The notes beneath the pieces were generated by a model. It was not told the DNA's origin, searched no databases, and saw nothing but the letters and a program-made list of their open reading frames with translations. Shown in pieces: positions 1 to 11,600 of a DNA stretch of 64,000 nucleotides. Position numbers and translations under genes: made by a program. Position 1 is the stretch's first letter; each line of letters opens with the position of its first letter. Origin of the DNA: Flavobacteriales bacterium UBA4466 (GTDB lineage: Bacteria > Bacteroidota > Bacteroidia > Flavobacteriales_D > Sanyastnellaceae); assembly GCA_905182895.1 (NCBI GenBank), contig CAJJDD010000008.1, positions 1 through 64,000 on the forward strand. The letters are read 5' to 3'.

Positions 1-2401
1 CAGGCTTGAATTTCAGTCTAGGAAATTTTCTTGGGGCATCTGATTTAGATGTGAAAAGAGTAGATATCATAGCAGGTGCTAGTTCGGCATTTTATGGCCC
101 AGGTGCATTTAATGGGGTAATAAATATGGAGACTAAAGACCCATTTATGTTTCCTGGCTTAAGTGCCAGTTTTAAAGTAGGAGAAAGACAGCTAGGAGAA
201 ATAGCTGTGAGGTGGGCGGACTTCTTTACCAATGATCAAGGTCAGCACAAATTTGGATATAAAATAAACCTCTTTGGTATGAAAGCCAATGACTGGGAAG
301 CCACTAATTATAACCCTATAGACGGTTCGGAGTATGGGTTAGACCATCCTTTCGGATTTGATGCAGTTAATGTTTATGGAGATGAGCCAGTAGCCACTAA
401 TAATGATGTGACTGGAAGTATATCTTCGAATAAGGGATTATCGGAATGGTTTAGAAATGGATACAGAGAAGAATACTTGGTAGATTATGATACAGATAAT
501 TTTAAGTTTAACACGGGTTTATATTACTATCTGAATAAAAATTTATTAGCTACCTATAATTTTAATTACAGCACAGGAAGCACAGTTTACCAGGGTGATA
601 ACAGGTATAGGCTGGATGGAATAAAGTTTTACCAAAACCAATTAGAGCTTAGTAATCCGGGAAAGTGGTTTATACGAGGTTATGCCACTCATGAGGATGC
701 AGGAAAAACCTATGATATAGTTACTACAGCTATAAAAATGCAAGAATCTAGTGGCTCTACAGGTGAATGGAACAGTAGATTTAGAACGCTGTGGAATAAT
801 CAGATAGAACCTCTAATAGATGCTAATCCTATAGAGGACGATATCTTTGCTCAAGCTGGCTTAGCGCCAGCTGGTGAGGAATTAGCTTTATACACACAGT
901 TAATGCTAGACTGGATAGCCACAGACTATGACTACTTTAATAACTTTTATGAGCAGAATTTAGATAACGTAAATCAAGCCTCTGGGTCAGTTCTCCAGCC
1001 ATTCTATCAGCCAGGTACGGCTAGGTTTGATGACCTAAGAGAAGATATTACCTCCAGAACCTTTACAGAAGGAGGAAGTCGGTTTTATGACAAAAGTGCT
1101 CTTTATCATGTCCATGGAGAATACCAACTAGATAAGGAATGGGCAGATTATCGTTTTGGAGGAAATGTAAGGATGTACCGTCCAGATTCTAGGGGGACTA
1201 TTTTTAGTGATACTCTTGAGTATGATTATATCTTTAGAGATGACGGCTCTATAGCTATAGATTTGGATGGAAATAGATTGGTAAGTGATAGTTCTAGGGT
1301 TGTAATTACGAATAATGAGGTTGGTTTTTACGGAGGATTAGAGAAGAAATTTATAGAGAATAAGCTAAAGCTTAACCTAACAGGAAGAGTTGATAAGAAT
1401 GAAAATTTTGATTTTTATTTTTAGTCCTGCAGCGAGTTTAGTGTATTCACCTAATAAAAACAGGGTATTCAGACTTACATTCTCATCAGCAGTAAGAAAC
1501 CCTACACTGGCAGACCAATATTTATTCTATGATGTAGGTAGAGCTATTCTCCTTGGAAACATAGATGGTAGATTTGAGGAAGGAAAGGATTCTTTGTTCA
1601 CATGTAGAAAGCTTTGCCGAATATAGAAATACTACCTCTTTAGCAGAAGGGTTAAATAAACTAGAGTACTATAACCTCGATAAAATTAGGCCAGAAAAGG
1701 CGAAGACCATAGAGGTAGGTTACCGGGGAACCCATTTTGAAAGGCTCTATGTAGACATGGGGTATTACCTTACTTTCTACAATGATTTTATTGGGTATAA
1801 TATAGGTTTAAATGGAAAGTTTGACCAAGCCAATGGTTTTCCTGATGGAGGCTTGCAAGTTTTTAGAGTGGCTTCTAATTCTCTAGAGACAGTAACGACC
1901 CAAGGGTATAGCATAGGATTGAATTACTATTTTAAAAAGTATTCATTAAGTGGAAACTATTCATGGAATAAGTTAACTAGCTCTAATGAAGACCCTATAA
2001 TACCAGCTTTTAATACTCCCGAGCATAAATTCAATCTTGGGTTTTCTGGAAGAGAGCTAGTGTTGTTCGACAAAATAAAGAACGTAGGCTTTGGTGTAAA
2101 TTATAAATGGATTCAAGGGTTTACTTTTGAAGGATCCCCTCAATTTACGGGGTTTATACCTACTTATGATATGGTAGATGCGCAAGTTAATTACACAGTT
2201 CCCAAATGGAATTGTACCTTTAAGGTTGGAGGCTCGAATTTATTTGGGTTAATGCCCTTATTTACAAATGAAAACACTATAAATAGAATTGAAGATAATA
2301 ATGTATTAGACAATAGAAATGTACAAGTATACGGAGGCCCCCAAATAGGAAGATTAGCTTACTTTTCTATCCTATATGATTTTAACCATAAAAATAAATA
2401 A
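1..2401 (+). CDS. TonB-dependent receptor, 5' end outside window, two frameshifts
   Basis: Outer-membrane receptor that would import a substrate using TonB energy. The first residues read like the end of a plug domain (VDIIAGASSAFYGPGAFNGV followed by INMETKDP). A long beta-barrel follows and ends in an aromatic-rich last strand (LAYFSILYDF). The track splits it into three ORFs (6-1424, 1390-1626, 1565-2401). The joins read smoothly if one T is removed from the T-rich run near 1412 and one base near 1600, so I treat it as one gene with sequencing errors. The true start lies upstream of the window. The stop is 18 bp before a secreted hydrolase, so the two are probably co-transcribed. The substrate cannot be read from the sequence. 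A carbohydrate or ester ligand linked to the neighbour is only inference. Confidence 0.88.
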
Positions 2402-2419
2402 TCAACAAATAAAAATAAA

Positions 2420-4120
2420 ATGAAGAGAACTTTACAAATTTTACTTTCGGGAATCTTGGTTTGTACGATCCAGTTAGGTTTCGCACAAACTAGATACCTT
2501 GATGAGGTATTCACAGATGAGGAAATAATGACGACTACGGTTACATTCGGTACAAACATTGACTTCATGACTTCTGATTTTTCAGACCCAGCCACCTTTG
2601 GGCCTAATATATTTGAACTTCAAGTCGCAGCTGCGACTCCAGGTGTTGAGATTCCAGCCGCTTACTTTGATCCAGCTGATGAATCTACTGCTGTGAAGGT
2701 TACTAATGTAGATATGGATGTTTATGAGCCAATCCAAGATAATGATGATGTAACAGAAAGGCCAGTAATGATTTATATCCATACAGGAAACTTTTTACCT
2801 CCACCTCTAAATGGATCTCCTAATGGTAGAAAGAATGATTTAGCTGCTGTAGAATTATGCCAGCAATGGGCTAAAAGAGGTTACGTAGCTATCTCTGTAG
2901 ATTACAGGTTAGGATGGAACCCTATAGCAGAGACTGTTCAGGAAAGAACAGGAACATTATTAAATGCTGTTTATAGAGCTATTCATGATGTGAAGCATGG
3001 TGTAAGATATTTAAGAAGAGATGCAGCAGCGGATAATACTTTCGGAATAGATGAAAGTAAAATTGTGCTTTACGGGCAAGGTTCTGGAGGATATGTTTCT
3101 CAGGCATATACTACACTGGATAATCCTTCTGTAGAGTTATTCTTGGAGAAATTCAGACCTGATCCATTCGATGCAACGGTATCATACGTAGATACCCTTA
3201 CAGTAGGTAACCCAGAAGGCCTAGATGGCCAACTTACACTGTATCAAAACCCAGATAATATGACATCAGAAGTTCATATGTCTGTAAATGCAGGTGGAGC
3301 TTTAGCTGATGAATCATGGCTAGAAGCTGGAGATGTTCCTATGGTTGCTTTTCATGCTGTAAGAGACGATTTCGCACCATTTACAGAGGGAACAGTAATT
3401 GTGCCTACTACTAATGAGCCAGTAGTAGATGTAATGGGAAGTAACTTCTTTATTCAGAAAGCTAACGATTTAGGGAATAATGATGTTTTTGCTTCTATTC
3501 CTAGTGGTGATGTTTATACAGATGCTGCTAGAGCTCTTTATGGAACTAGTCATGAAGTTTCATTTGGTGAGACAGAGACTGTAAACACTGCAGAAGGATT
3601 ATATCCAATAGTACTTCCATTAGCTGCTTACCTAAGTAATCAAGCTTCTCCATGGGAATGGTGGGATCCAATGTCTCCATTGGCTACAACAGTCGTAGGG
3701 ATGATAGGAGATACTCCTATTACAGCTCATATGGCTAGTTTAGGTTCTAACCCAGACATGTCTGAAGCCAAAGGATTATCTTATTTAGATACTATCCAAG
3801 GATATTTATTACCTAGAGTTATGTGTGCATTAGATTTAGAGGGAGCTGCCTGTTCTACAGAGGATAGTGTAAATGAGATAAAAGAAAACAATAGTCTGGT
3901 TGTTTATCCTAACCCGGCATCTGATGTTGTGTTTTTAGAAGGAGAAGAGAATATTTTATCTGTTGCTGTATATGACATAACAGGTAAACTAGTTGATTCT
4001 TTAGTAGGGAAGTCTGGAAACAGATTAGAAGTTTCTATGACAGGTTACACTCCTGGATATTATTCATTCCAAGTGAGAACTGCTTCTGGTATTTCTACAG
4101 AGAGAGTAATAAAGAAATAA
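2420..4120 (+). CDS. Secreted carboxylesterase-like alpha/beta hydrolase with T9SS type A sorting domain
   Basis: 566 residues with a signal peptide (MKRTLQILLSGILVCTIQLG, then FAQ). The hydrolase part (about residues 110-240) has the oxyanion-type segment YIHTGNF, the block YVAISVDYRLGWNP, and a nucleophile-elbow region reading LYGQGSGGYVS. The elbow is atypical: canonical type B carboxylesterases have GxSxG, whereas here the serine is preceded by QG. The C-terminus (about 490-566) is a T9SS type A domain: VVYPNPASD, VYDITGKLV and a final ERVIKK. It is therefore probably exported by T9SS and released or surface-anchored. It sits 18 bp behind the TonB-dependent receptor and is followed by a strong terminator. 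The family is clear, the substrate is unknown. Confidence 0.85.
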   Translation: MKRTLQILLSGILVCTIQLGFAQTRYLDEVFTDEEIMTTTVTFGTNIDFMTSDFSDPATFGPNIFELQVAAATPGVEIPAAYFDPADESTAVKVTNVDMDVYEPIQDNDDVTERPVMIYIHTGNFLPPPLNGSPNGRKNDLAAVELCQQWAKRGYVAISVDYRLGWNPIAETVQERTGTLLNAVYRAIHDVKHGVRYLRRDAAADNTFGIDESKIVLYGQGSGGYVSQAYTTLDNPSVELFLEKFRPDPFDATVSYVDTLTVGNPEGLDGQLTLYQNPDNMTSEVHMSVNAGGALADESWLEAGDVPMVAFHAVRDDFAPFTEGTVIVPTTNEPVVDVMGSNFFIQKANDLGNNDVFASIPSGDVYTDAARALYGTSHEVSFGETETVNTAEGLYPIVLPLAAYLSNQASPWEWWDPMSPLATTVVGMIGDTPITAHMASLGSNPDMSEAKGLSYLDTIQGYLLPRVMCALDLEGAACSTEDSVNEIKENNSLVVYPNPASDVVFLEGEENILSVAVYDITGKLVDSLVGKSGNRLEVSMTGYTPGYYSFQVRTASGISTERVIKK

Positions 4121-4135
4121 GAATAGATCAAACTA

Positions 4136-4171
4136 TAAAAAAAAGGGAGGCCAGATGGCCTCCCTTTTTTG
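4136..4171. terminator. Bidirectional rho-independent terminator
   Basis: Perfect 9-bp stem GGGAGGCCA / TGGCCTCCC with a 2-nt loop, flanked by an A-run on the left and a T-run on the right. It lies between the convergent hydrolase gene (+) and DUF1573 gene (-), so it can terminate both. Confidence 0.92.
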
Positions 4172-4192
4172 TTTTAGACATTTCTATAGATA

Positions 4193-4567
4193 TTAGTTGG
4201 TCACTTTTACCCTAACTTCTATCCAATAAGGTGTTTTCTTAGTATTAGCATACAATAGAATCTTTCTATACTGCCAGCCAAATTTTCCTTTTGTATCTAA
4301 TGAGATATTAATTTCGCCCTTTTCTCCAGGCAGAATAGGAGCCTTCGGGTAAACAGCTTTGGTGCAATCACACTCTACTTCATACTTGGAGATTACCAGA
4401 GGTAACTTACCCTTGTTTTCAAAAGTAAACACGTGCTCTAGTTGAGTACCTTCATGTACCTCTTCGAACTTATGAATTCTTTCATCAAAAGAAAACTCCG
4501 CATACTGTCCTAAAACAATAGCGGAGTTTAATATCATGATAAAAGCTGCTATAGCTTTTATAGTCAT
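4193..4567 (-). CDS. DUF1573 domain protein (short form)
   Basis: 124 residues: N-terminal signal peptide ending near VLGQ, then one DUF1573 beta-sandwich. The family pattern FENKGKLPLVISKYEVECDC is visible, followed by APILPGEKGEI. The usual cysteine motif is CDCT here rather than CGCT. It starts 5 bp after the stop of the next DUF1573 gene upstream on the minus strand (4573-5010), so the two form an operon. DUF1573 proteins are common periplasmic or surface proteins of Bacteroidota. Their function is not established. Confidence 0.85.
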   Translation of the reverse strand: MTIKAIAAFIMILNSAIVLGQYAEFSFDERIHKFEEVHEGTQLEHVFTFENKGKLPLVISKYEVECDCTKAVYPKAPILPGEKGEINISLDTKGKFGWQYRKILLYANTKKTPYWIEVRVKVTN

Positions 4568-4572
4568 ATTTT

Positions 4573-5010
4573 TTAGTTGTTTACTGGAGCTCCAGAATCT
4601 TGAAGAACAGGTGTTCCACTTGAAGCCGCTAAAACAGTTCCTTTAATTCTTACCGTTTTTGTAGGGTCATTAACAGCGTTAGACGTAATAGTCACAGACT
4701 TGTTAATTGGTCCAGTTCTTTTAGTGTCATACTTTACTTTAACAGATGAAGTTTCACCTGGAGCTATAGGAGCTTTCTCACACTGAGGAACAGTACATCC
4801 ACAAGAACCTTTACATCTAGAAATAATAAGAGGCTCAGTTCCGATATTCGTTACTGTAAACTCACATGTTCCGTCACCACCATTTTCTATATCACCGTAA
4901 TCATGAACATCTTTATCCAACTCGATAGCTGGTCCAGTAATTAACTCTTGAGCTTGAACCCCAAAGCTGAATGCAAGTATCAACCCTAATCCTAAAATTA
5001 ACTTTTTCAT
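4573..5010 (-). CDS. DUF1573 domain protein
   Basis: 145 residues with a clear signal peptide (MKKLILGLGLILAFSFGVQA, then Q). The DUF1573 core shows VTNIGTEPLIISRCKGSCGC and APIAPGETSSVKVKYDTK, then a C-terminal IKGTV strand. The three closely spaced cysteines of RCKGSCGC and the later QCEK are typical of the family and may form disulfides or bind metal in the periplasm (inference). First gene of a two-gene operon with the 4193-4567 paralogue. A TATCTTTG -7 element lies about 43 bp upstream. Confidence 0.9.
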   Translation of the reverse strand: MKKLILGLGLILAFSFGVQAQELITGPAIELDKDVHDYGDIENGGDGTCEFTVTNIGTEPLIISRCKGSCGCTVPQCEKAPIAPGETSSVKVKYDTKRTGPINKSVTITSNAVNDPTKTVRIKGTVLAASSGTPVLQDSGAPVNN

Positions 5011-5052
5011 TTTCGTATTATTTTATTAGTTTTTAAATTCTATTTTACGTTT

Positions 5053-5060
5053 CAAAGATA
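5053..5060 (-). promoter_or_regulatory. Bacteroidota -7 element (TATCTTTG) for the DUF1573 operon
   Basis: On the minus strand the sequence reads TATCTTTG, an exact match to TAnnTTTG. It is 43 bp upstream of the ATG at 5010. No start site has been mapped. Confidence 0.5.
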
Positions 5061-5118
5061 TGTGTAAAGTCCTTAATAGGTTACCATTTTAACAAGACAT
5101 TAACACACGTTTTTTGGA

Positions 5119-5482
5119 TTATCCAACTATCATGCCTTTTATAGTCACTATTTTTTCTGGCTCGTATACAGAGTTACTGAAAATGGTCTATGCTTAGAAA
5201 AAGAACCTACTCTTGGGAGTCGTACCTAACTTTTATAGTAGTAGACGATTTGGGGGATATTGGTGTTTTAGAACATATGGGAGTAGTGCATCCGCAGGAC
5301 CCTTTGCATTTAGAGATTATGAGGGGTGCGGTTCCCCGATTCGTAACCTCAAATTCACAGAATATAAATGAGCCTTTTTCTGTTTGTGCTACCTCTCCGA
5401 AATCATAAACGTCTGCATCTAATTCTATGGCAGCTTGATTAACGTAAAGGGGTGGTTGGGAATTTACTAGTATTGATAACAC
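5119..5482 (-). CDS. Third DUF1573 protein, frameshifted
   Basis: The ORF at 5207-5482 carries a DUF1573 core (VTNRGTAPLIISKCKGSCGC and KTPISPKSS) and stops after VRYDSQ. In another frame the next 90 bp continue the family C-terminus (KHRPFSVTLYTSQKK, then IVTIKGMI once one A is added to an A-run near 5153), ending at a TAA at 5119-5121. Two one-base errors therefore separate it from an intact gene. The N-terminus is uncertain: the ORF begins with GTG and no clear ATG or signal peptide is in frame, so the true start may lie between 5483 and 5530. It is close in sequence to the 4573-5010 paralogue. Confidence 0.7.
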
Positions 5483-5622
5483 AGGACAAAAACGTCCAGA
5501 ATTTATTTTAAATAAGTTTTATATATTTAAGCCAAGAGTACACTACGGCATGGATAAAGGTCAAGAATTAAGAGGGCTTTAAGCTTTTTAACGATAAATT
5601 AAACGAATAACGAAAGGTTAAA

Positions 5623-8600
5623 TTATCTTACAATAGTTACCGAACCGTAGATTTTATCGGCAGCTACTCTGTTTTCTATATCCTTACTAGAGTATTTAAG
5701 CAAGTAGTTGTATACTCCTAAAGGAACGAAGTGGTTTCCATTTTGATGATCACCTTGCCAAAAGGCGTCTGGATCTTTAGATTGGAAAACAACTTCTCCC
5801 CATCTATTAAAGATGAATAACTCGTATTCTACGAAGTCACAGTCATGTGCTACGTAAAAGACATCATTAATGTTATCGGAGTCGGCTGTAAATGCGTTAG
5901 GAATATAAATAGTACAGCTACAATCTGTAAGTGCTAGGTCATACTCATATATAAATGCCCCACAGGCGTTCTGCACATTGGCAGTGTATATGCCAGGTTC
6001 CGAAACGATAATTTCATCTCCTTCTGTTCCATCACTCCAAGTTACATTGCCGTTTTCTTCAGGAAGGTTGATAGTCCTTGCACTGCCTATACATAGGTCT
6101 AATTCAGTTTCAGGAATAAAAGGAATTTCGTGAACATGAATTACTATCGTGTCAGAGGCAGAACAATTCATCGAGGTTACCTCTACCCAGTATTCACCTT
6201 CTTCAGAGAATGTTTCATCTTCTTCAGATGAACCAGTACTCCAGGTGATGATAAAGTCATCTGCTATTCCTGCAAGAGAGGCTACAAATGATTGTCCTTC
6301 ACAGATAGAGATGCTTTCAGGTAGAAGAACTTGTGGGTCAATATATTCTAAATATGTGAATATAAGTGAGTCACACCCTGAAGTGGTACTTAATGAGTCC
6401 ACAAATCGATTGTTTGGTTCGTCAAAATAGATTCCTAAATCAGGAAGAGGTGCTCCTTCACAAACAGTCATACTTAAATCAGTACTTACGTTTTGATTCA
6501 CGGTGAGTAGTGTAGTTACCGTAGAGTCGCATCCGTTAACAGAGGGGTAAACATCCGTATATATTCCAGTAGAGGTGTAAGAAGAAGAACCTTCAATATA
6601 AGTTTCTCCAGCACAGATGTTAACTGTGTTAGATGAGCTCTCAAGTGGGTGAACTGTTAGATTAGTTATGACTATAGAGTCGCACCCTTGAGCTGAGGAG
6701 TACACGTCAGTGTAAAGTCCTGTAGCAGTATATTCTGCCGTATCTTCATATATAAGTTTCTCCTTCACATATAGATACTGAATTAGTGGAGGTAGATATT
6801 TCCAACACCGTTAATTCTGTTGTAACTATTGAGTCACATCCAAGTATGGTTTGATAAGTATCAGTGTAAATTCCGTCTGAGGAATAATTGGAAGTTCCTT
6901 CACTATAAGTCTCACCTTCACAGATGGTTATTACGTTAGTGAAATATTCTATTGGTAGCACAGTAAGAGTAGTAGTGACTAAGCTGTCACATCCAGAAGC
7001 AGTAGAAAGTGGCGTTATAGATGCCAGATTCTGTATATATATCGACACCTTCGTTATACGCTTGTCCCTCACAAATAGTCGCTAGTACTGTATTAGTTAC
7101 GAAATCACTTATTACTAGAATAGTAATTACCAATGAGTCGCAGCCTTCAGCTGTCTGATAGCTTTCTGTATAAGTCCCCGCGGTTTCGTAAGTCGAAGTT
7201 CCCTCGGTAAATGTGCTGCCTAAACATATTTCTACATTGTTAGTCTGTTCGATTTCGGGAAGTACTGTAAGGTTCGTTACCACTAGAGAATCACATCCAT
7301 CTATATCTTGGTAAACATCTTCGTATGTTCCTGTAACTGAATAGACCGATGTTCCTTCAGAATAACTGCCTCCCAGCACAAATTTCCACATCATTACTAG
7401 AAATATCAGTATCAAGGATAAGTAATTCTGTAATTACTAAGGAGTCACATCCACTGGCTGATGTGTACATATTCTCATACGTTCCAGAGATATCATAAGT
7501 AGAGGTGCCCTCATCATATACTTCTCCTGCGCATAATACTATGAAATTAGGGGAAATGAAGGCTTCATTTATTACTAGAACAGTTGTTACTAGGCTATCA
7601 CAACCTAATAGACTTGTATATAAATCAGTATAGGTGCCTGTTTCATCATAGATTGATGTTCCTTCTGAATAAGATTCTCCAGCACATAAAGAAATGTCAT
7701 TGGTAGTAGCGAGAACATCTACTACTGTTAATTCAGTAATGACCGTAGAATCACACCCTAAGGTGGTAGTGTAAATGTCAGTATAAGTTCCAGTTTGGTT
7801 ATAGATAGAGGATCCTTCAGTATAAGACTCTCCATCACAAATGGTAATAGTATTCGTTATAATCGGAGATGGATTAACTGTTAGAATAGTAGTAACAGTA
7901 GAGTCTGTACCTAAAACAGAAGTATATAAATCTAAATAAGTACCGCTATTAATGTATTCAGATGTTCCTTCTAAATAGATTTCTCCATCACATATACTAA
8001 GCGTATTTGTGACATCATAGCTAGCGTTTACCGTGAGAATAGTAGTTATGGTAGAATCACACACAAATATGTTTTCATATACATCTAAATAGGAGCCAGA
8101 TTCAGTGTATTCATTATCTCCTTCGAAGTAAACTTCTCCATCTGTTATAGTAACGAAATTGGTGAAGTCGTGAATCTCATTCACGCCTACTATTGTCGTG
8201 ACAGTGGAGTCACATCCATTTATTGTTTGGTAAAGATCGAAATATGTTCCTTCGGCAGAATACACATTGCCTCCTTCAATATAAGTTTCTCCTTCACATA
8301 GCGTAATTGTTACTAGCGTTTGCGCTTCAGGATTAATCGTTAAATCTGTAGTTACTATAGAATCACATCCTTGAACTGAAATGTACGAGTCTGTATAAAT
8401 CCCTGTAACACCATAAGTAGAAATCCCTTCAGTGTATGATTCTCCCTCACATAGTTCTATAACATTAGTACTAGTTATTACTTGGTCTATACTAAGCACT
8501 GTAGTTACGGTGGAGTCACATCCATTCACGGAAACATATATATCGTTATAGGAACCAGCTATCGAATATTCAGATGTTCCCTCGAAGTATGAACTTCCTT

Positions 8601-11600
8601 CACATATAGATACGTTATTAGTAGTAAACTCAAGAGGAATTATGCTCAGGGTTGTTGTAACCGTGGAGTCACACCCATCTGCAGAAGCGTAAAGGTCAGT
8701 GTAAGTTCCCGCAGCAGTGTATTCCGAAGCCTGTTCAAAGTAAGAGTCACCATCACATATGGAAACATCGTTGGCAGTGAATTGGTCTATGCAGCAGTTG
8801 ATAACCGTTAAGTTGGTAGTCACTACAGAATCACACCCAAGAGAAGAAATGTAAGTGTCAGAATAAGTTCCCGCAACAGTATAAACTGAAGCACCTTCAG
8901 TATAGGAATCTCCGTCACAAATCTCTACATCTACAGAAACAGAGAACTGCGTATCTACGGTCAGGATTGTAGTAATGATAGAATCACATCCATTGACAGA
9001 AGCGTACATATCTGTATACGTTCCAGCTGCAGTATAATCCGAAGTACCTTCAGTATACGTTCCACCTTCACAAATAGTAGGAGAGTTGGTAGTAGCAAAT
9101 ACAGGATTCACTGTAAGAACAGTAGTTACTGTAGAATCACATCCATCTACTGAAACGTAAAGATCTGTATAGGTTCCAGCAGCAGTGTATTCCGAAGCCT
9201 GTTCAAAGTAAGAATCACCATCACATATGGAAACATCGTTGGCAGTGAATTGGTCTATGCAGCAGTTGATAACCGTTAAGTTGGTAGTCACTACAGAATC
9301 ACACCCAAGAGAAGAAATGTAAGTGTCAGAATAAGTTCCAGCAAAGTATAAACTGAAGCACCTTCAGTGTGGGAATCTCCGTCACAAATCTCTACATCTA
9401 CAGAAACAGAGAACTGAGTATCTACGGTCAGGATTGTAGTAATGATAGAATCACATCCATTGACAGAAGCGTACATATCTGTATACGTTCCAGCCGCAGT
9501 ATAATCCGAAGTACCTTCAGTATACGTTCCACCTTCACAAATAGTAGGAGAGTTGGTAGTAGCAAATACAGGATTCACTGTAAGAAGTAGTGGTCACCGT
9601 AGAATCACATCCAAGAACAGAAGTATAAATCAGTTCAGTACCCGCAGCAGTGTATTCCGAAGCCTGTTCAAAGTAAGAGTCACCATCACATATGGAAACA
9701 TCGTTGGCAGTGAATTGGTCTATGCAGCAGTTGATAACCGTTAAGTTGGTAGTCACTACAGAATCACACCCAAGAGAAGAAACATCTAAGTGTCAGAATA
9801 AGTTCCTGCCACAGTATAAACGGAAGCACCTTCAGTGTGGGAATCTCCGTCACAAATCTCTACATCTACAGAAACGGAGAACTGCGTATCTACGGTCAGG
9901 ATTGTAGTAATGATAGAATCACATCCATTGACAGAAGCGTACATATCTGTATACGTTCCAGCCGCAGTATAATCCGAAGTACCTTCAGTATACGTTCCAC
10001 CTTCACAAATAGTAGGAGAGTTGGTAGTAGCAAATACAGGATTCACTGTAAGAACAGTGGTCACCGTAGAATCACATCCAAGAACTGAAGCATAAAGGTC
10101 AGTATAAGTTCCCGCAGCAGTGTATTCCGAAGCCTGTTCAAAGTAAGAGTCACCATCACATATGGAAACATCGTTGATGGTATTATACTCCGGATGAACG
10201 ATTAGTTCTGTAATGACAACAGAATCACAACCCAATGCTGTTTGGTAATTGTCTGTATAAGTTCCTGTAGCATTATAAATCGAAGTTCCTTCTATGTATG
10301 TTTCTCCTTCACACATTGCAACGCTTACAGTGCTTTCAAAAGTTTCTCCTACAGATAAAACCGTAGTAACTATACTGTCACAACCAAGAGTGCTGATGTA
10401 TATGTCTGTATATGTTCCTGTAGCATCATAAATCGAACTTCCTTCAGTGTAAGTTTCACCAGCACAAATGTTGATGTTATTGGTTACTTCATACTGAGAG
10501 TCGACACTTAGAATAGTGGTAATAATAGAATCACAGCCGCTTATTGTGGTGTAAGTATCTGTGTAAACGCCTTCTTCGGTGTATTCGCTAGTGCCTTCTA
10601 AATAAGCGCCTCCTACACAAATGCTCGATGTATTGGTTATATCATAGATAGGATTCACAGTAAGAACAGTAGTTACTGTAGAATCGCATCCTGCTGCAGA
10701 AGTATATGCATCTGTAAATACTCCGCTTGCTGAATAAACAGAAGAACCTTCTGAATAAGTATCTCCATCGCAAATCTCCACTGTATTAGTTACTTCATAC
10801 TGAGAGTCGACACTTAGAATAGTGGTAATAATAGAATCACAGCCGTTTATAGAAGTGTACATATCGGTATACGTTCCAGCAGTAGTATAATCCGAAGTAC
10901 CTTCAGTATACGTTCCACCTTCACAAATAGTAGGAGAGTTGGTAGTAGCTGTATTCTGGGTTTACAGTTAATACGGTAGTTACCACAGAATCACACCCTA
11001 AACTAGACGTGTAAGAATCGGTAAACACTCCAGAGACAGAATAAACAGAAGCACCCTCGGTGTAATCATCACCATCACAGATAAATACATCATTAGAAAT
11101 GCTGTAAATAGGATTTAAGGTTAGCTCAGTAATGATGGTAGAATCACAACCTAATATAGATTGGTAAATGTCTGTGTATGTTCCAGAAGCATCGTAAATC
11201 GAAGTTCCTTCTATATAAGTTTCTCCTTCGCATATAGATACAGTATTGGTAAACTCGAAATCCTCACTAACGGCCAGGATGGTAGTTACCACAGAATCAC
11301 ACCCAATAGTGCTAGGATAAGTATTCTCGTATGTTCCAGAGGTATTGTAAACAGTAGTTCCTTCTGTATAAGATTCTCCTTCGCAGATGTTCACTGTATT
11401 GGTAACTTCAAACTGTGAAGCCACAGATAAGATACTGGTTACGGTAGAATCACATCCATTTATGCTTGAATAGACATCTATAAAGGTTCCAGGTTCTGTG
11501 TATGTGTTGGTTCCTTCCTCATAAACTCCTCCTTCGCATATACTTGGAGAATTCGTAACACTATAAACAGGGGCTACTGTAAGAATCGTAGTTACGATAG

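Noticed and set aside
9369-10088. Plus-strand ORFs opposite the giant repeat gene (for example 9369-9590, 9553-9744 and 9837-10088)
   Set aside because: They run antisense through repeat units, recur once per repeat block, and show Arg/Ser-rich translations without any domain. They are shadows of the minus-strand codons.
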